From positions 68,561-132,560 of the forward strand of contig JAKUUO010000003.1 in assembly GCA_022448665.1 (NCBI GenBank): DNA of 64,000 nucleotides, read 5' to 3'. A program made the position numbers and the translations under genes. The stretch comes from Candidatus Thalassarchaeum betae. GTDB lineage: Archaea; Thermoplasmatota; Poseidoniia; Poseidoniales; Thalassarchaeaceae. Below, piece after piece: positions 55,544 to 63,611 of the stretch. Under the pieces are notes generated by a model. That model did no database searches and was not told the origin of the DNA. It saw nothing but the letters and a program-made list of their open reading frames with translations. Within the stretch, counting starts at the first letter, position 1, and each line of letters opens with the position of its first letter.

Positions 55544-57943
55544 TCAGCCGAGGCTGATCGATTCTATCGAGCCGCAGTGCGGGCAGGCGGTTCTAGCCGT
55601 ATCGACGCCCTCGGGCAGGTCGACTTCGAACATCTTCTCGCATGATGAGCAGTTCTGGCGAACGGTCCGGTCCTGCGCCTCGGGCTCCGATTCATCGACC
55701 GGTTGGAAGACCTCTCCCCCGTCCTCACCAGGAGACCATGTCGAGGTCCCCTCCTCGGTCCTTCCTTCGTGCGAGAAATCGACATCCTCCCTCTCGACGG
55801 TGTCGTCGCTCTCGAAGGCGGACAGCAAATCGTTGGCAGCACTGGAAGCAGGTGCCGACTCTGACTGCCTAGCCGACTCCAGCAGTGCCGCGATGTCGGG
55901 GTCTATCTCGCCTCCCTCGGGTTCCCCCATCGCCGTTGAGATATCAGCGGTGGCCCCTGACATCCCGCTGGAGACGTCGCCGAATATCTGAGGGGTTGAC
56001 TCTGGGGCTGATACGCCCGTGCCGCCCCCTCCGCCCCACATCGCCTTCTGCTCGTCTGTGGATGGAGCGGCGGTGGGTGCTTCCTCGGTCTCCTCCTGCT
56101 GTGCTACAAGAGCGGCCAGCCTGCGGTTGGAGATGATTCGCCAAGACAGCATCACGATGAGAACCAGGCCGATGAGGGCTGCAAGGCCGATCATGCCCAT
56201 GGTCATCAGGTCGTAGCCGCCATCGCCTTCGGAGCCGCTCATCACATTGACGAGAATCTCGAATTCACTGACCAGCCCGGCATCGTTCTCAATGTGGCAG
56301 ACCACCGACTGAGGGCCCGAGTTCTCATAGCTCCACAGCACCGAGTTACCGTAGGAGTCTGCGTCGTTCCTAGGGTCGCCGTCCTCGTCCGAGTCGACCG
56401 AGCCGTCAAAGTCCCAGAAGAAGAGAAGGTCGTTAGACTCCGCATCAGTGACATTGGCCTCAAAGCGGAATGTCTGCCCAATCTGCAGGGAGATCTCGTC
56501 AACGAAGATTCCGATGACTGGGGATGTCGAGTCGTATAGGGTGATGCTGGCGGTATCCTCGGCCACCCTGCCAGAGAGGTCAGTGGCGCGGAGGGTGACC
56601 GTGTGGGACCCAGCCGCATAGCTGGAGTCGAATGAGTGGCTGTATACTGTCGCGCCCTCATCGTCTCCGGCGTTGGATCGGACGAGCTGGTCGTCGACGA
56701 GCCACTCGATGGTCTCGATTCCCCAGTTGTCACTGACCTGCCCGCTCAGGACGACGTTGTCACCGTAGGTACGCTCGAGGACGGCGGTGACTCCGATGCT
56801 GACCTCGGGTTCGGAGATGTCACTGACTTCGATTTCCTGGTACACGCTCGCACTGCGACCGTCTGTGGACACGACGGTGAGCCTGACGGTAATGTTCGTC
56901 GGGTCTGACCAACTGACGTTGACGGTAGAGCCGATAGTGTCATCGACGCCGTCCGCGTTGGTGTCCCACTTGAATCCGGAGGCGGGTATCTGGCCGGAGC
57001 GGTTAGGGGTCTCTGAGGCGTCCAGAGTGATGATGGCTCCCACGTCGACGACATCCAGGGAGACCTCGCCGCCGATGGTCGGTTCCAGTACGGGGGTGAG
57101 CGAGAGGGTGACGGTGGTGGCGATTGCCTGAGTCCCGGCGCCGCCTCCTGACGGACCTGCCCTGTTGTCGACCACAAGATAGAGGTCGGTGCCCTCGTAT
57201 GTCTCGGGCACGAGCCAGACCATGTGACGCTCGGTCATGATGAGAAGCATGTCGGTGCCCCCTACGCGGGAGGCCGCGGTGCCGCCGGCCTCGTACAGGG
57301 TCACTTGGGACTCTGTCATCAGGAAGACGTCCGGAGCCCCCTCCATCGTCATCGCGTCGATTCTGACCTGAGTGCCGGCGTCGACGAGGAACGGGCCGTG
57401 GAGTATCGAGTGTCCTCCGACATCGAGTCGCACTATGGTGTCGACGAGAGTGAATGGTGCGGGCGAGACGATGCCTGAGTCGAGGCTGACTGAGGCGTCA
57501 GTTCCACCCTGAGCCCCTCCGCCGCCGTCCTGTGGATGCGCGAGGTTGTCGAGTACGAGGTACCAGCGGGTCATGACACGGTCATCGGGTACGGTCCAGT
57601 GCCATTCGCCTGTGCCGTTGAAGCTCTCGAAGACGGAGTCGCTCTCCCATATGGAGTCGCTCCTGTAGGCCTGCTCGTTCTGGTAGACGGAAATCGAGTT
57701 GACCGAGAAGAGCAGGATGTCGATGAGTTCGTCGGAGGTGATGTCGAACGACAGCGTCTCGCCGGGCTCCAGTTCTCCGAGGTCGACGCGGACGCAGGAT
57801 TGGTTCCCGACATCCCAGTTGGCAGGCATCATGGTGAGATCTGCGTTGAGACAGGAGATGACTCCCTTGGAGTCGGCCTGTGCCAATGGAGCCGCGCTGA
57901 CCAGCAGCAGGGCGATTAGCAGGCTGGCGGACGCTCGACGCAC
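55544..57943 (-). CDS. Membrane-anchored PKD/Ig-domain protein with cytosolic zinc ribbon
   Basis: 799 residues. Signal peptide (SLLIALLLVSAAPLAQA), two similar N-terminal beta domains of about 130 residues each (both ending in VDNRAGPSGG / LDNLAHPQDGG type loops), then PKD-like domains (GFKWDTNADGVDDT; LLFFWDFDGSVDSDEDGD), one helix (MTMGMIGLAALIGLVLIVML), an acidic Ser/Glu-rich cytosolic linker and a C-terminal zinc ribbon with CSSC and CPHC about 25 residues apart. No catalytic motif. GTG 57943 is the only start that leaves a full signal peptide. Possibly senses or binds an external ligand; inference only. Confidence 0.85.
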   Translation of the reverse strand: MRRASASLLIALLLVSAAPLAQADSKGVISCLNADLTMMPANWDVGNQSCVRVDLGELEPGETLSFDITSDELIDILLFSVNSISVYQNEQAYRSDSIWESDSVFESFNGTGEWHWTVPDDRVMTRWYLVLDNLAHPQDGGGGAQGGTDASVSLDSGIVSPAPFTLVDTIVRLDVGGHSILHGPFLVDAGTQVRIDAMTMEGAPDVFLMTESQVTLYEAGGTAASRVGGTDMLLIMTERHMVWLVPETYEGTDLYLVVDNRAGPSGGGAGTQAIATTVTLSLTPVLEPTIGGEVSLDVVDVGAIITLDASETPNRSGQIPASGFKWDTNADGVDDTIGSTVNVSWSDPTNITVRLTVVSTDGRSASVYQEIEVSDISEPEVSIGVTAVLERTYGDNVVLSGQVSDNWGIETIEWLVDDQLVRSNAGDDEGATVYSHSFDSSYAAGSHTVTLRATDLSGRVAEDTASITLYDSTSPVIGIFVDEISLQIGQTFRFEANVTDAESNDLLFFWDFDGSVDSDEDGDPRNDADSYGNSVLWSYENSGPQSVVCHIENDAGLVSEFEILVNVMSGSEGDGGYDLMTMGMIGLAALIGLVLIVMLSWRIISNRRLAALVAQQEETEEAPTAAPSTDEQKAMWGGGGGTGVSAPESTPQIFGDVSSGMSGATADISTAMGEPEGGEIDPDIAALLESARQSESAPASSAANDLLSAFESDDTVEREDVDFSHEGRTEEGTSTWSPGEDGGEVFQPVDESEPEAQDRTVRQNCSSCEKMFEVDLPEGVDTARTACPHCGSIESISLG

Positions 57944-57988
57944 GCAGAACGGTTTGCCCCTTGCTTTTGAATCGTATCGCAGTCGCGC

Positions 57989-59056
57989 TCATTCGATGCT
58001 CAGTGGCATCCAGGCGTTTTCACGGCGCCTAGAGACGCCGATGACCCCATCCAACGAGATTTCGATGATGTCCTCATCCTCGCATACGAAACTGCTAGGA
58101 TGAATCGCCCTCGCCTCGGACTCGAGAGTATCTGGATCCCTGATCCTCGTGCTCATATGCACCATTCCAAGAACACCCGCACCCATTGCCGATGCAGCGG
58201 TTGCCGCGTCCGCAGCGGTCGAGTGCCCGTATTCCACGGACTTGTCATGATACTCACTGGTGTAGGTGGCCTCGTGTACCAGCAGGTCCACCGGGCCCCC
58301 CAAGCTCTCTTGATTGAACGAGGGTACACCCCGGGTGGTGTCGCCGCTGACGAGGAGCCTGCAGGGAGGGCGGGCCTCGGCGCGGAAGCCAGTAGGGTCC
58401 AGCTGCGCGCCGTCATGCGAGACTGACTTGCCTCCAGCGAGGCGCGAGACTTGACGGTCGGTGAGTCCGAGCGATGCTGCGCGCTCGCGATTGAAGCGGC
58501 CGGGTCGCTCTGGGATTGTGACCATCCATCCGACCGAGACGACGCCGTGCCTCGTCGGCACGGCGGTAAGGCGCACGTCCTCGAGCGGTTGCACCGGCGA
58601 GTCGATCGGCTCGTCGCCTTCGACTGGGATCAGCACCCACTCGACGGGGAATCCTAGACTCCCCCTCGAGAGCTCGCCCGAGAGCAGGTCCCGCCATGAT
58701 TCGAAGAGCCCGGAGAAGTCGGGATGGGTTTCACTTCCCTGTGCGGCGGTCGGCGCGATGATGGTGAGCGGTGCGGTGCGTCCGTCGAGGTCCATCGTGT
58801 AGAGGAAGGGGAGTAGTCCCCAGCAGTGGTCGAGATGGCTGTGGGTTAGCAGAACCGCCCTGATCCTGGAAGCGCGGGCGCGCTTGTTGGTGCCGGTAGC
58901 CTTCAGAGCGAGGTCGTGCTTGAGCAGCCTCTCCTGGAAGCCCTCACCGCAATCGATGACGATGGCTCCGGATGGCGTCGAGAGGTAGTTGCCGGAGACC
59001 GAGCGGCCGCGGGTCGGACGCGAGCCCGATGTGCCCAGTACATGCAGTTCGAGCAT
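57989..59056 (-). CDS. rnz: Ribonuclease Z (metallo-beta-lactamase fold)
   Basis: 355 residues. The metal motif THSHLDHCWG is at about residue 70, with SGNYL and CGEGFQERL before it, then VSGDTTRG, LLVHEATYTSEY and GHSTAADAA, and a final His in MVHMSTRI. It trims tRNA 3-prime ends by endonuclease cleavage. It is somewhat longer than the 300-310 residues typical of short tRNase Z through an expanded region after residue 100. ATG 59056. Confidence 0.92.
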   Translation of the reverse strand: MLELHVLGTSGSRPTRGRSVSGNYLSTPSGAIVIDCGEGFQERLLKHDLALKATGTNKRARASRIRAVLLTHSHLDHCWGLLPFLYTMDLDGRTAPLTIIAPTAAQGSETHPDFSGLFESWRDLLSGELSRGSLGFPVEWVLIPVEGDEPIDSPVQPLEDVRLTAVPTRHGVVSVGWMVTIPERPGRFNRERAASLGLTDRQVSRLAGGKSVSHDGAQLDPTGFRAEARPPCRLLVSGDTTRGVPSFNQESLGGPVDLLVHEATYTSEYHDKSVEYGHSTAADAATAASAMGAGVLGMVHMSTRIRDPDTLESEARAIHPSSFVCEDEDIIEISLDGVIGVSRRRENAWMPLSIE

Positions 59057-59096
59057 CTCTATCAGGCCAATGCGGGAGCCCGCCCGTATTGAACTC

Positions 59097-59351
59097 TCAC
59101 AACTTGCGAGGAATCGGGGTCGGAGGGAACCAGCGCAGGATTACGACGTCCCCGATTGAGCGGACCCAGTTCCACGGTACTGCGACGTGGATCCGTCCCT
59201 CGACGAGGTCCGCGGGAGGGTCGGCGACGAAGATGTGCGTGCATGTCCATCCATCGGTGTCGATGACGGTGTCGTGGACGGTCCCGAGCAACCTGCCACT
59301 CGGCATAATCACCGGGAGTCCGCGAATCTCGGACTCCTGAAGGTCGGCCAT
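59097..59351 (-). CDS. PRC-barrel domain protein
   Basis: 84 residues: ESEIRGLPVIMPSGRLLGTVHDTVIDTDGW matches the PRC-barrel opening, and the rest completes a small beta barrel (VAVPWNWVRSIGDVVIL). In archaea such stand-alone PRC proteins are linked to RNA metabolism and to cell division (CdpB-type). Nearby ftsZ makes the latter worth noting but not proven. ATG 59351 is chosen; ATG 59378 would add nine residues. Confidence 0.85.
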   Translation of the reverse strand: MADLQESEIRGLPVIMPSGRLLGTVHDTVIDTDGWTCTHIFVADPPADLVEGRIHVAVPWNWVRSIGDVVILRWFPPTPIPRKL

Positions 59352-59400
59352 CGACAATGGCCAAGACGGGACAGGCATCAATCTGACGGCGAGTGAGGAC

Positions 59401-59988
59401 TCACTTGCCGCGGTTTTTGTTGGCCTTCAGGCTGGGGCGGAGCTTCTCCGCTCCCTTGCCCTTGTTGCGCAGACCACGCCCGCGCTTGCCAGCGCTGGTC
59501 TTGCCGCGGTACGCGCGACCTCGGTGGCTGTTGCCGCTTGAGACCCATCCGAGCTGCTTGTCCGACTTTATCGCGGGGTGCGCAGGGTCGAGCATGATGA
59601 CTTCGAAGAACTTGTTCTTGCCGTCCTCTCCGACCCAGTAGGAGTTGAGGACCTCGAGGTTCGGATAGCGCCTGTTGGTTCGCTCCTCGGCCATGCGCTG
59701 GATGGACTTGCCCATCGTGATCTTCTTGATGCCCGCCTTGGACGGCTTGCGCTTCATGTGGACCTTGCTCTTGCGCAGTCCCCCTCGGCGCACGCGAGTC
59801 CTCACTACTACGACGCCCTGCTTCGCCTTGTAGCCGACTCTTCGAGCAGCGTCGATGCGGGTGGGGTGCTCGATTCTCTGGAACACCGGCTCTCGCCTCC
59901 AGCCTGCCATGCGGTCGCGTCGGTACCTAGGTGGCAGCGATGCCTTCGGGGACTTCCAGAGCGAGCGGACATGTTGCTGGACACCCAT
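59401..59988 (-). CDS. rpl15e: Large-subunit ribosomal protein L15e
   Basis: 195 residues, very basic; recognised by MGVQQHVRSLWKSPK, RRVGYKAKQGVVVVRTRVRRGGLRK, LEVLNSYWVGEDGKNKFFEVIMLDPAHPAI and the closing RGRGLRNKGKGAEKLRPS. It is specific to archaea and eukaryotes. ATG 59988. Downstream of tRNA-Tyr on the same strand; 3 bp separate its leader region from a small stem-loop area. Confidence 0.97.
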   Translation of the reverse strand: MGVQQHVRSLWKSPKASLPPRYRRDRMAGWRREPVFQRIEHPTRIDAARRVGYKAKQGVVVVRTRVRRGGLRKSKVHMKRKPSKAGIKKITMGKSIQRMAEERTNRRYPNLEVLNSYWVGEDGKNKFFEVIMLDPAHPAIKSDKQLGWVSSGNSHRGRAYRGKTSAGKRGRGLRNKGKGAEKLRPSLKANKNRGK

Positions 59989-60043
59989 AGTCAGACCTCG
60001 TGCGGCCCGCCGACCAAACTCTCCTTTATCAGTCTGCCCACAT

Positions 60044-60058
60044 AGTCCCGTAGGGACT
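60044..60058 (-). repeat. Stem-loop between tRNA-Tyr and L15e (UAC loop)
   Basis: AGTCCC / GGGACT with sense loop TAC, 12 nt after the encoded CCA of tRNA-Tyr and 55 nt before the L15e ATG. It is the shortest of the eight and shares the GTCCC-N3-GGGAC core. Confidence 0.6.
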
Positions 60059-60069
60059 CAGGCAGAAGG

Positions 60070-60173
60070 TGGTCCGCGCTCCCGGACTTGAACCGGGGAC
60101 CCCCTGATGGCTGCCTACAACCAAATGTTTCCAGTCTACAGTCAGGTGCTCTAGCCAACTGAGCTAAGCGCGG
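60070..60173 (-). tRNA. tRNA-Tyr (GTA), intron-containing, encoded CCA
   Basis: The cloverleaf folds completely: acceptor CCGCGCT/AGCGCGG with the C1-G72 pair that archaeal TyrRS requires, D arm GCTC-GAGC, anticodon stem CCTGA/TCAGG, T arm CCCGG-TTCAAGT-CCGGG, discriminator A (60073) and a genomic CCA (60072-60070). Anticodon GTA is at 60139-60137. An intron interrupts the loop after G37. Its 3-prime end is close upstream of a small stem-loop and the L15e gene. Confidence 0.95.
60109..60135 (-). other. 27-nt intron in tRNA-Tyr
   Basis: It lies between positions 37 and 38. Exon CTGT (32-35) can pair with intron GCAG, leaving 3-nt bulges AGA and CCA, each cut after the second base (AG/A and CC/A), which is the canonical bulge-helix-bulge read by archaeal splicing endonuclease. 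The outer intron helix is weak (about 3 pairs). Confidence 0.9.
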
Positions 60174-60329
60174 TCCAACCAGTGGAGCGACTTCCTCCTT
60201 ATCTCGCTTTCCGGAGACCCTTGCATAATCGACTCGGTGACTCCCCCCCATCCCTCAAGGTTAAGAAGTCCAAGAAAGGCACTTCGTGACCGTAGGCAGC
60301 GATGCCGGGGATGCACTGAGGTAAGACGG

Positions 60330-61445
60330 ATGGTAGAGGCGCCGGCGTCAGCGATAGACCAGATTCCAGACGGCAGGATTCCGACCGCTCTCGTCGACCA
60401 GGAGCTCGAGTCTTTCGGGACCCCCGACCCACGTATTCTGGTCTGCGGTTGCGGCGGCTCTGGCAACAACACGATGAATCGGATCACGCACATCGGAGTG
60501 GAGGGTGCCGTCACCGTCGCCATCAACACCGACAAGCAGCACCTCGACCACACCAGAGCGATGCAGAAGCTGCTGGTGGGCAGGCACATCACGAGGGGGC
60601 TCGGAGCCGGCGGTGACCCCGTCACCGGACGGCGCTGCGCCGAGGCCGGTCGAGACGTCATCTCCAAGATAGTCGGCGGTGCCGACCTCGTCTTCGTCAC
60701 CGCCGGTCTGGGCGGTGGAACCGGAACCGGCATCGCGCCGATAGTCGCAGAGGAGGCCAAGCGCTCCGGAGCCCTGGTCGTAGCAGTCGTCACAACCCCA
60801 TTCACAGTCGAGCGCCGACAGCGTATGCAGCGGGCGCTCGAGGGTCTCGATCTGCTCAGGAAGGCCGCGGACGCAGTGCTCGTACTCGATAACAACAGGC
60901 TGCTGCACTTCGTCCCGAACCTGCCTCTGGAGGAGGCCTTCAGCATCATGGACCAGCTCATCGCGGAGATAGTCAAGGGAGTGGTCGAGACCATCACCCT
61001 GCCGAGTCTGATCAACCTCGACTTCGCCGACGTCCGGGCCATCATGAAGGGCGGGGGCGTGACGATGATGCTCTACGGCGAGAGCGACCAGGGCCCGGAG
61101 GAGGTCGTGCACGAGTCGCTCAACCACCCGCTTCTCGACATCGACATCGACGGGGCCACGGGCGCGCTCATCCACGTCACCGGTGGACCGTACATGACCC
61201 TCGAGCAGGCCAACCAGGTCTGCGACCTGATGACTTCGAGGCTGTCCTCGGAGGCCAACGTCATCTTCGGGGCCCGTCAGGACCCCGCCTTCGGAGACAC
61301 GATCAAGGTGATGTCTATCATCACCGGAGTGGCCAACTCGCGCATCGACCAGGAGATGATGAGCGCCGATATGCTCGGAGAGGCTCTGAATATCGCCCGG
61401 AAGGGGCGCAGTACGACGGAAGGCGGTTTCCACAGGTTCGATTGA
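60330..61445 (+). CDS. ftsZ: Cell-division GTPase FtsZ
   Basis: 371 residues, tubulin-like. LVCGCGGSGNNTMNRI, the GTP loop GLGGGTGTG (128-134), VVAVVTTPFTVE and the T7-type LINLDFADVRAIM are all present. It polymerises into the division ring. ATG 60330 is chosen because GAGGT is spaced 7-8 nt upstream; the longer frame to 60237 would run through the promoter region shared with tRNA-Tyr. The tail after the core is short. A 565-codon antisense open frame here is a composition shadow. Confidence 0.96.
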   Translation: MVEAPASAIDQIPDGRIPTALVDQELESFGTPDPRILVCGCGGSGNNTMNRITHIGVEGAVTVAINTDKQHLDHTRAMQKLLVGRHITRGLGAGGDPVTGRRCAEAGRDVISKIVGGADLVFVTAGLGGGTGTGIAPIVAEEAKRSGALVVAVVTTPFTVERRQRMQRALEGLDLLRKAADAVLVLDNNRLLHFVPNLPLEEAFSIMDQLIAEIVKGVVETITLPSLINLDFADVRAIMKGGGVTMMLYGESDQGPEEVVHESLNHPLLDIDIDGATGALIHVTGGPYMTLEQANQVCDLMTSRLSSEANVIFGARQDPAFGDTIKVMSIITGVANSRIDQEMMSADMLGEALNIARKGRSTTEGGFHRFD

Positions 61446-61499
61446 AGGGAGATTCAGAACAGGGTAAGTCTCAAACAGGGAGCGATTGGAGTCGGAAAC

Positions 61500-62330
61500 A
61501 TGCAGGCACACCGTGCTGCACACGCCTTGGGACTGGCCCTGCTGCTGGCCCTGTCGACCGTGGCCGCGCCCGCGAGCGCGCAGGATGTAGTCCAGGATCC
61601 CAAGCAGCCCTCCGTCGACAACCCCCACATGCACATTTGGGGGAACAGTGATTTCAGCAACTGCTGGACTCATTTCGACGGAAACGACTCGGCTGGGTCT
61701 GCCAGTGAGGGGTATGGTGAGGAAATCTTCCCAGCAGGCGAGCAAGTAGACGTCGAATTCAGTTGCGACATGCAGGATAACCTGAAGCAGGATTTGTACC
61801 TCGATGCTAACGGTACCATAACTTTCGATTTCTTGGTCAGCATTTGGTCTGGAGACGACTGCAATGACGAGAATCAAGAGTGCATTCCCCTCACCTTCAC
61901 CCTCATGAAGGGAAGTACCGAAATAGCAAGTCAGGAGTTTCCTAATGTAGATAAAAGTGGGAATAATGAGACATTGCATTGGAATCTTAACACTAACGAA
62001 ACTATGGCCCGCTGGAACAGGAGCATAGAGGAGCCATCGATTCACGTTCGGTTCTCTTGGCCTGGTTACGATGGGGGTTTCCTTGGTTTAGGATGCGCAC
62101 TCCAAGACTGCTCGGGGGAGTTCAGATTCTATTACTCCAACAATGAGGATAACGAAACCATCGAAGTCAACTTCCCGGTAATCAACCAAACCATGCCCGG
62201 TGAGGGCGGTGGTGACGGTGGAATTGGAGACACGGTATCAGATGCTCTACCGGGATTCGGACTCGTGGCCGGCATCGGCGCACTGGCACTGGCTGCAGTC
62301 GGTGCTAGCAGGTTCACTCGCGAAGAGTGA
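61500..62330 (+). CDS. Secreted protein with PGF-CTERM-like sorting tail
   Basis: 276 residues. Signal peptide (LGLALLLALSTVAAPASAQ), an acidic Asn-rich beta-type domain with many NxT/NxS sequons (NGT, NET, NRS, NQT), six or so cysteines that could form disulfides (CWTH, FSCD, DDCNDENQEC, GCALQDC), a Gly-rich linker, then LPGFGLVAGIGALALAAVGASRF, close to the PGF-CTERM pattern cut by archaeosortase A. No archaeosortase is in this window. The middle (about 61780-62160) is visibly more AT-rich than the flanking ftsZ and hisS. Function unknown. Stop abuts the hisS stop. Confidence 0.82.
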   Translation: MQAHRAAHALGLALLLALSTVAAPASAQDVVQDPKQPSVDNPHMHIWGNSDFSNCWTHFDGNDSAGSASEGYGEEIFPAGEQVDVEFSCDMQDNLKQDLYLDANGTITFDFLVSIWSGDDCNDENQECIPLTFTLMKGSTEIASQEFPNVDKSGNNETLHWNLNTNETMARWNRSIEEPSIHVRFSWPGYDGGFLGLGCALQDCSGEFRFYYSNNEDNETIEVNFPVINQTMPGEGGGDGGIGDTVSDALPGFGLVAGIGALALAAVGASRFTREE

Positions 62331-63587
62331 TCACAGATCGTCCACGGCGACGTCTGACTCCTCGCCGCTTTCGAGGACCTTGATCCTGACATTGCCGGCG
62401 GCCCACTCCTCGGGCATGACCATCACCAGCCTCTGGGCACCGCTGCGCTCGGCATGGCGGAAGGCCCACTTCATGCGCTTGTCCTCGAGCACGAGGTCGA
62501 CCGAGCGCCCGCTGGCCCTCAGCCTGGCGGCGACCGACATAGCGGCAGGTCGGAGATCCTCGCTCAGGGCGATGACGATGTCCTCGTTGCCCGAAGACAG
62601 ATCGGGGACGAGCCCCTTGTCCATCAGCAGCTCCATGATGACCATGTCACCGAAGCCGAAGCCGGTAGCCGGCATGTCGTTGCCGCCGAGGCTCGACAGC
62701 AGCCTGTCGTAGCGCCCGCCGCCGCAGATGGCGCGAAGCTGCCCGGCGCGGTCGTGCGCCTCGAAGACGGGTCCGGTGTAGTAGGCGAGGCCGCGCACCA
62801 CCGATGCGTCGAAGGCCACCCAGTCTGCGATGCCGTAGGCATCGACGAGGTCGAACAGCGCTGCCAGTTCCGCTACCGCTGCACTGTCGCCGCCCAGTGC
62901 TGCGGCGAGCGAGTCGAGGTCCCTGAGGCCCAGAGTCGATTGGATGGTGGCCACTGCATCAGCGCCCAGGCCCTGTTCTGCAAGCTGTGCGGCCACTACA
63001 TCGTCGGGAAGCTTGTCCATCTTGTCGACGATGATGCAGGTCGCAGCGAAGGCGTCTCCTGAGATCCCGAGCGAGCCCAGCACCTCCTCGAGCACCTTGC
63101 GGCTGCTGATGCTGATGACGAGGTCGTCGGCGTTCAGGCCGACGCCCTCGAAGAAAGTCACGAGCACAGAGAGCAGCTCGACATCGGCCTCCAGCGCATC
63201 GCTGCCCCAGACATCGACGTTCCACTGGTAGTGCTCGCGCCCGCGCCCGCGCTGCGTCCGCTCGTAGCGCCAGCACTGCGGGATCGAGAACCACTTGATC
63301 GGAGTCGGGAGTGCTCCGGCCCTCGCCATCACCATGCGTGCGAGAGAGGGGGTCATCTCGGGACGAAGGGCGACCCTGCGCTCGCCCTTGTCCTCGAAGT
63401 TGTACAGTTGCTGGGTAATCTCCTCGCCCTGCTTGCGGGTGTAGAGCTCCTCGTACTCCAAGACGGGGGCGTCGTACTCCTCGAAGCCGTGACTGCGGGC
63501 GGCGCTGCGGAAGTTGTCGAACAGCCAGCTGCGTATCCGCATATCCTCGGGATAGAAGTCCCTGGTGCCTCGTACGCCTTGGGTCAC
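62331..63587 (-). CDS. hisS: Histidyl-tRNA synthetase
   Basis: 418 residues, class II. GVRGTRDFYPEDM at the start, RPEMTPSLARMVMA (motif with substrate residues), CWRYERTQRGRGREHYQWNVDVWG (motif 2), VVRGLAYYTGPVFEAHD and ICGGGRYDRLL (histidine motifs) are all clear. GTG 63587 is the only start; an in-frame TGA lies just upstream. Its TGA abuts that of the convergent secreted-protein gene in TGATCA. Confidence 0.96.
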   Translation of the reverse strand: MTQGVRGTRDFYPEDMRIRSWLFDNFRSAARSHGFEEYDAPVLEYEELYTRKQGEEITQQLYNFEDKGERRVALRPEMTPSLARMVMARAGALPTPIKWFSIPQCWRYERTQRGRGREHYQWNVDVWGSDALEADVELLSVLVTFFEGVGLNADDLVISISSRKVLEEVLGSLGISGDAFAATCIIVDKMDKLPDDVVAAQLAEQGLGADAVATIQSTLGLRDLDSLAAALGGDSAAVAELAALFDLVDAYGIADWVAFDASVVRGLAYYTGPVFEAHDRAGQLRAICGGGRYDRLLSSLGGNDMPATGFGFGDMVIMELLMDKGLVPDLSSGNEDIVIALSEDLRPAAMSVAARLRASGRSVDLVLEDKRMKWAFRHAERSGAQRLVMVMPEEWAAGNVRIKVLESGEESDVAVDDL

Positions 63588-63611
63588 GACCGCGCCACGA
63601 ACAAGCCCACT

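Noticed and set aside
59070..59081. GCGGG/CCCGC repeat before RNase Z
   Set aside because: The loop would be only 2 nt, and pairing shrinks to 4 bp with a feasible loop; too weak to call.
60348..62045. 565-codon open frame on the minus strand across ftsZ and the next gene
   Set aside because: It is antisense to FtsZ, which has every family motif; the frame reflects GC-rich codon bias and shows no recognisable domain or signal.
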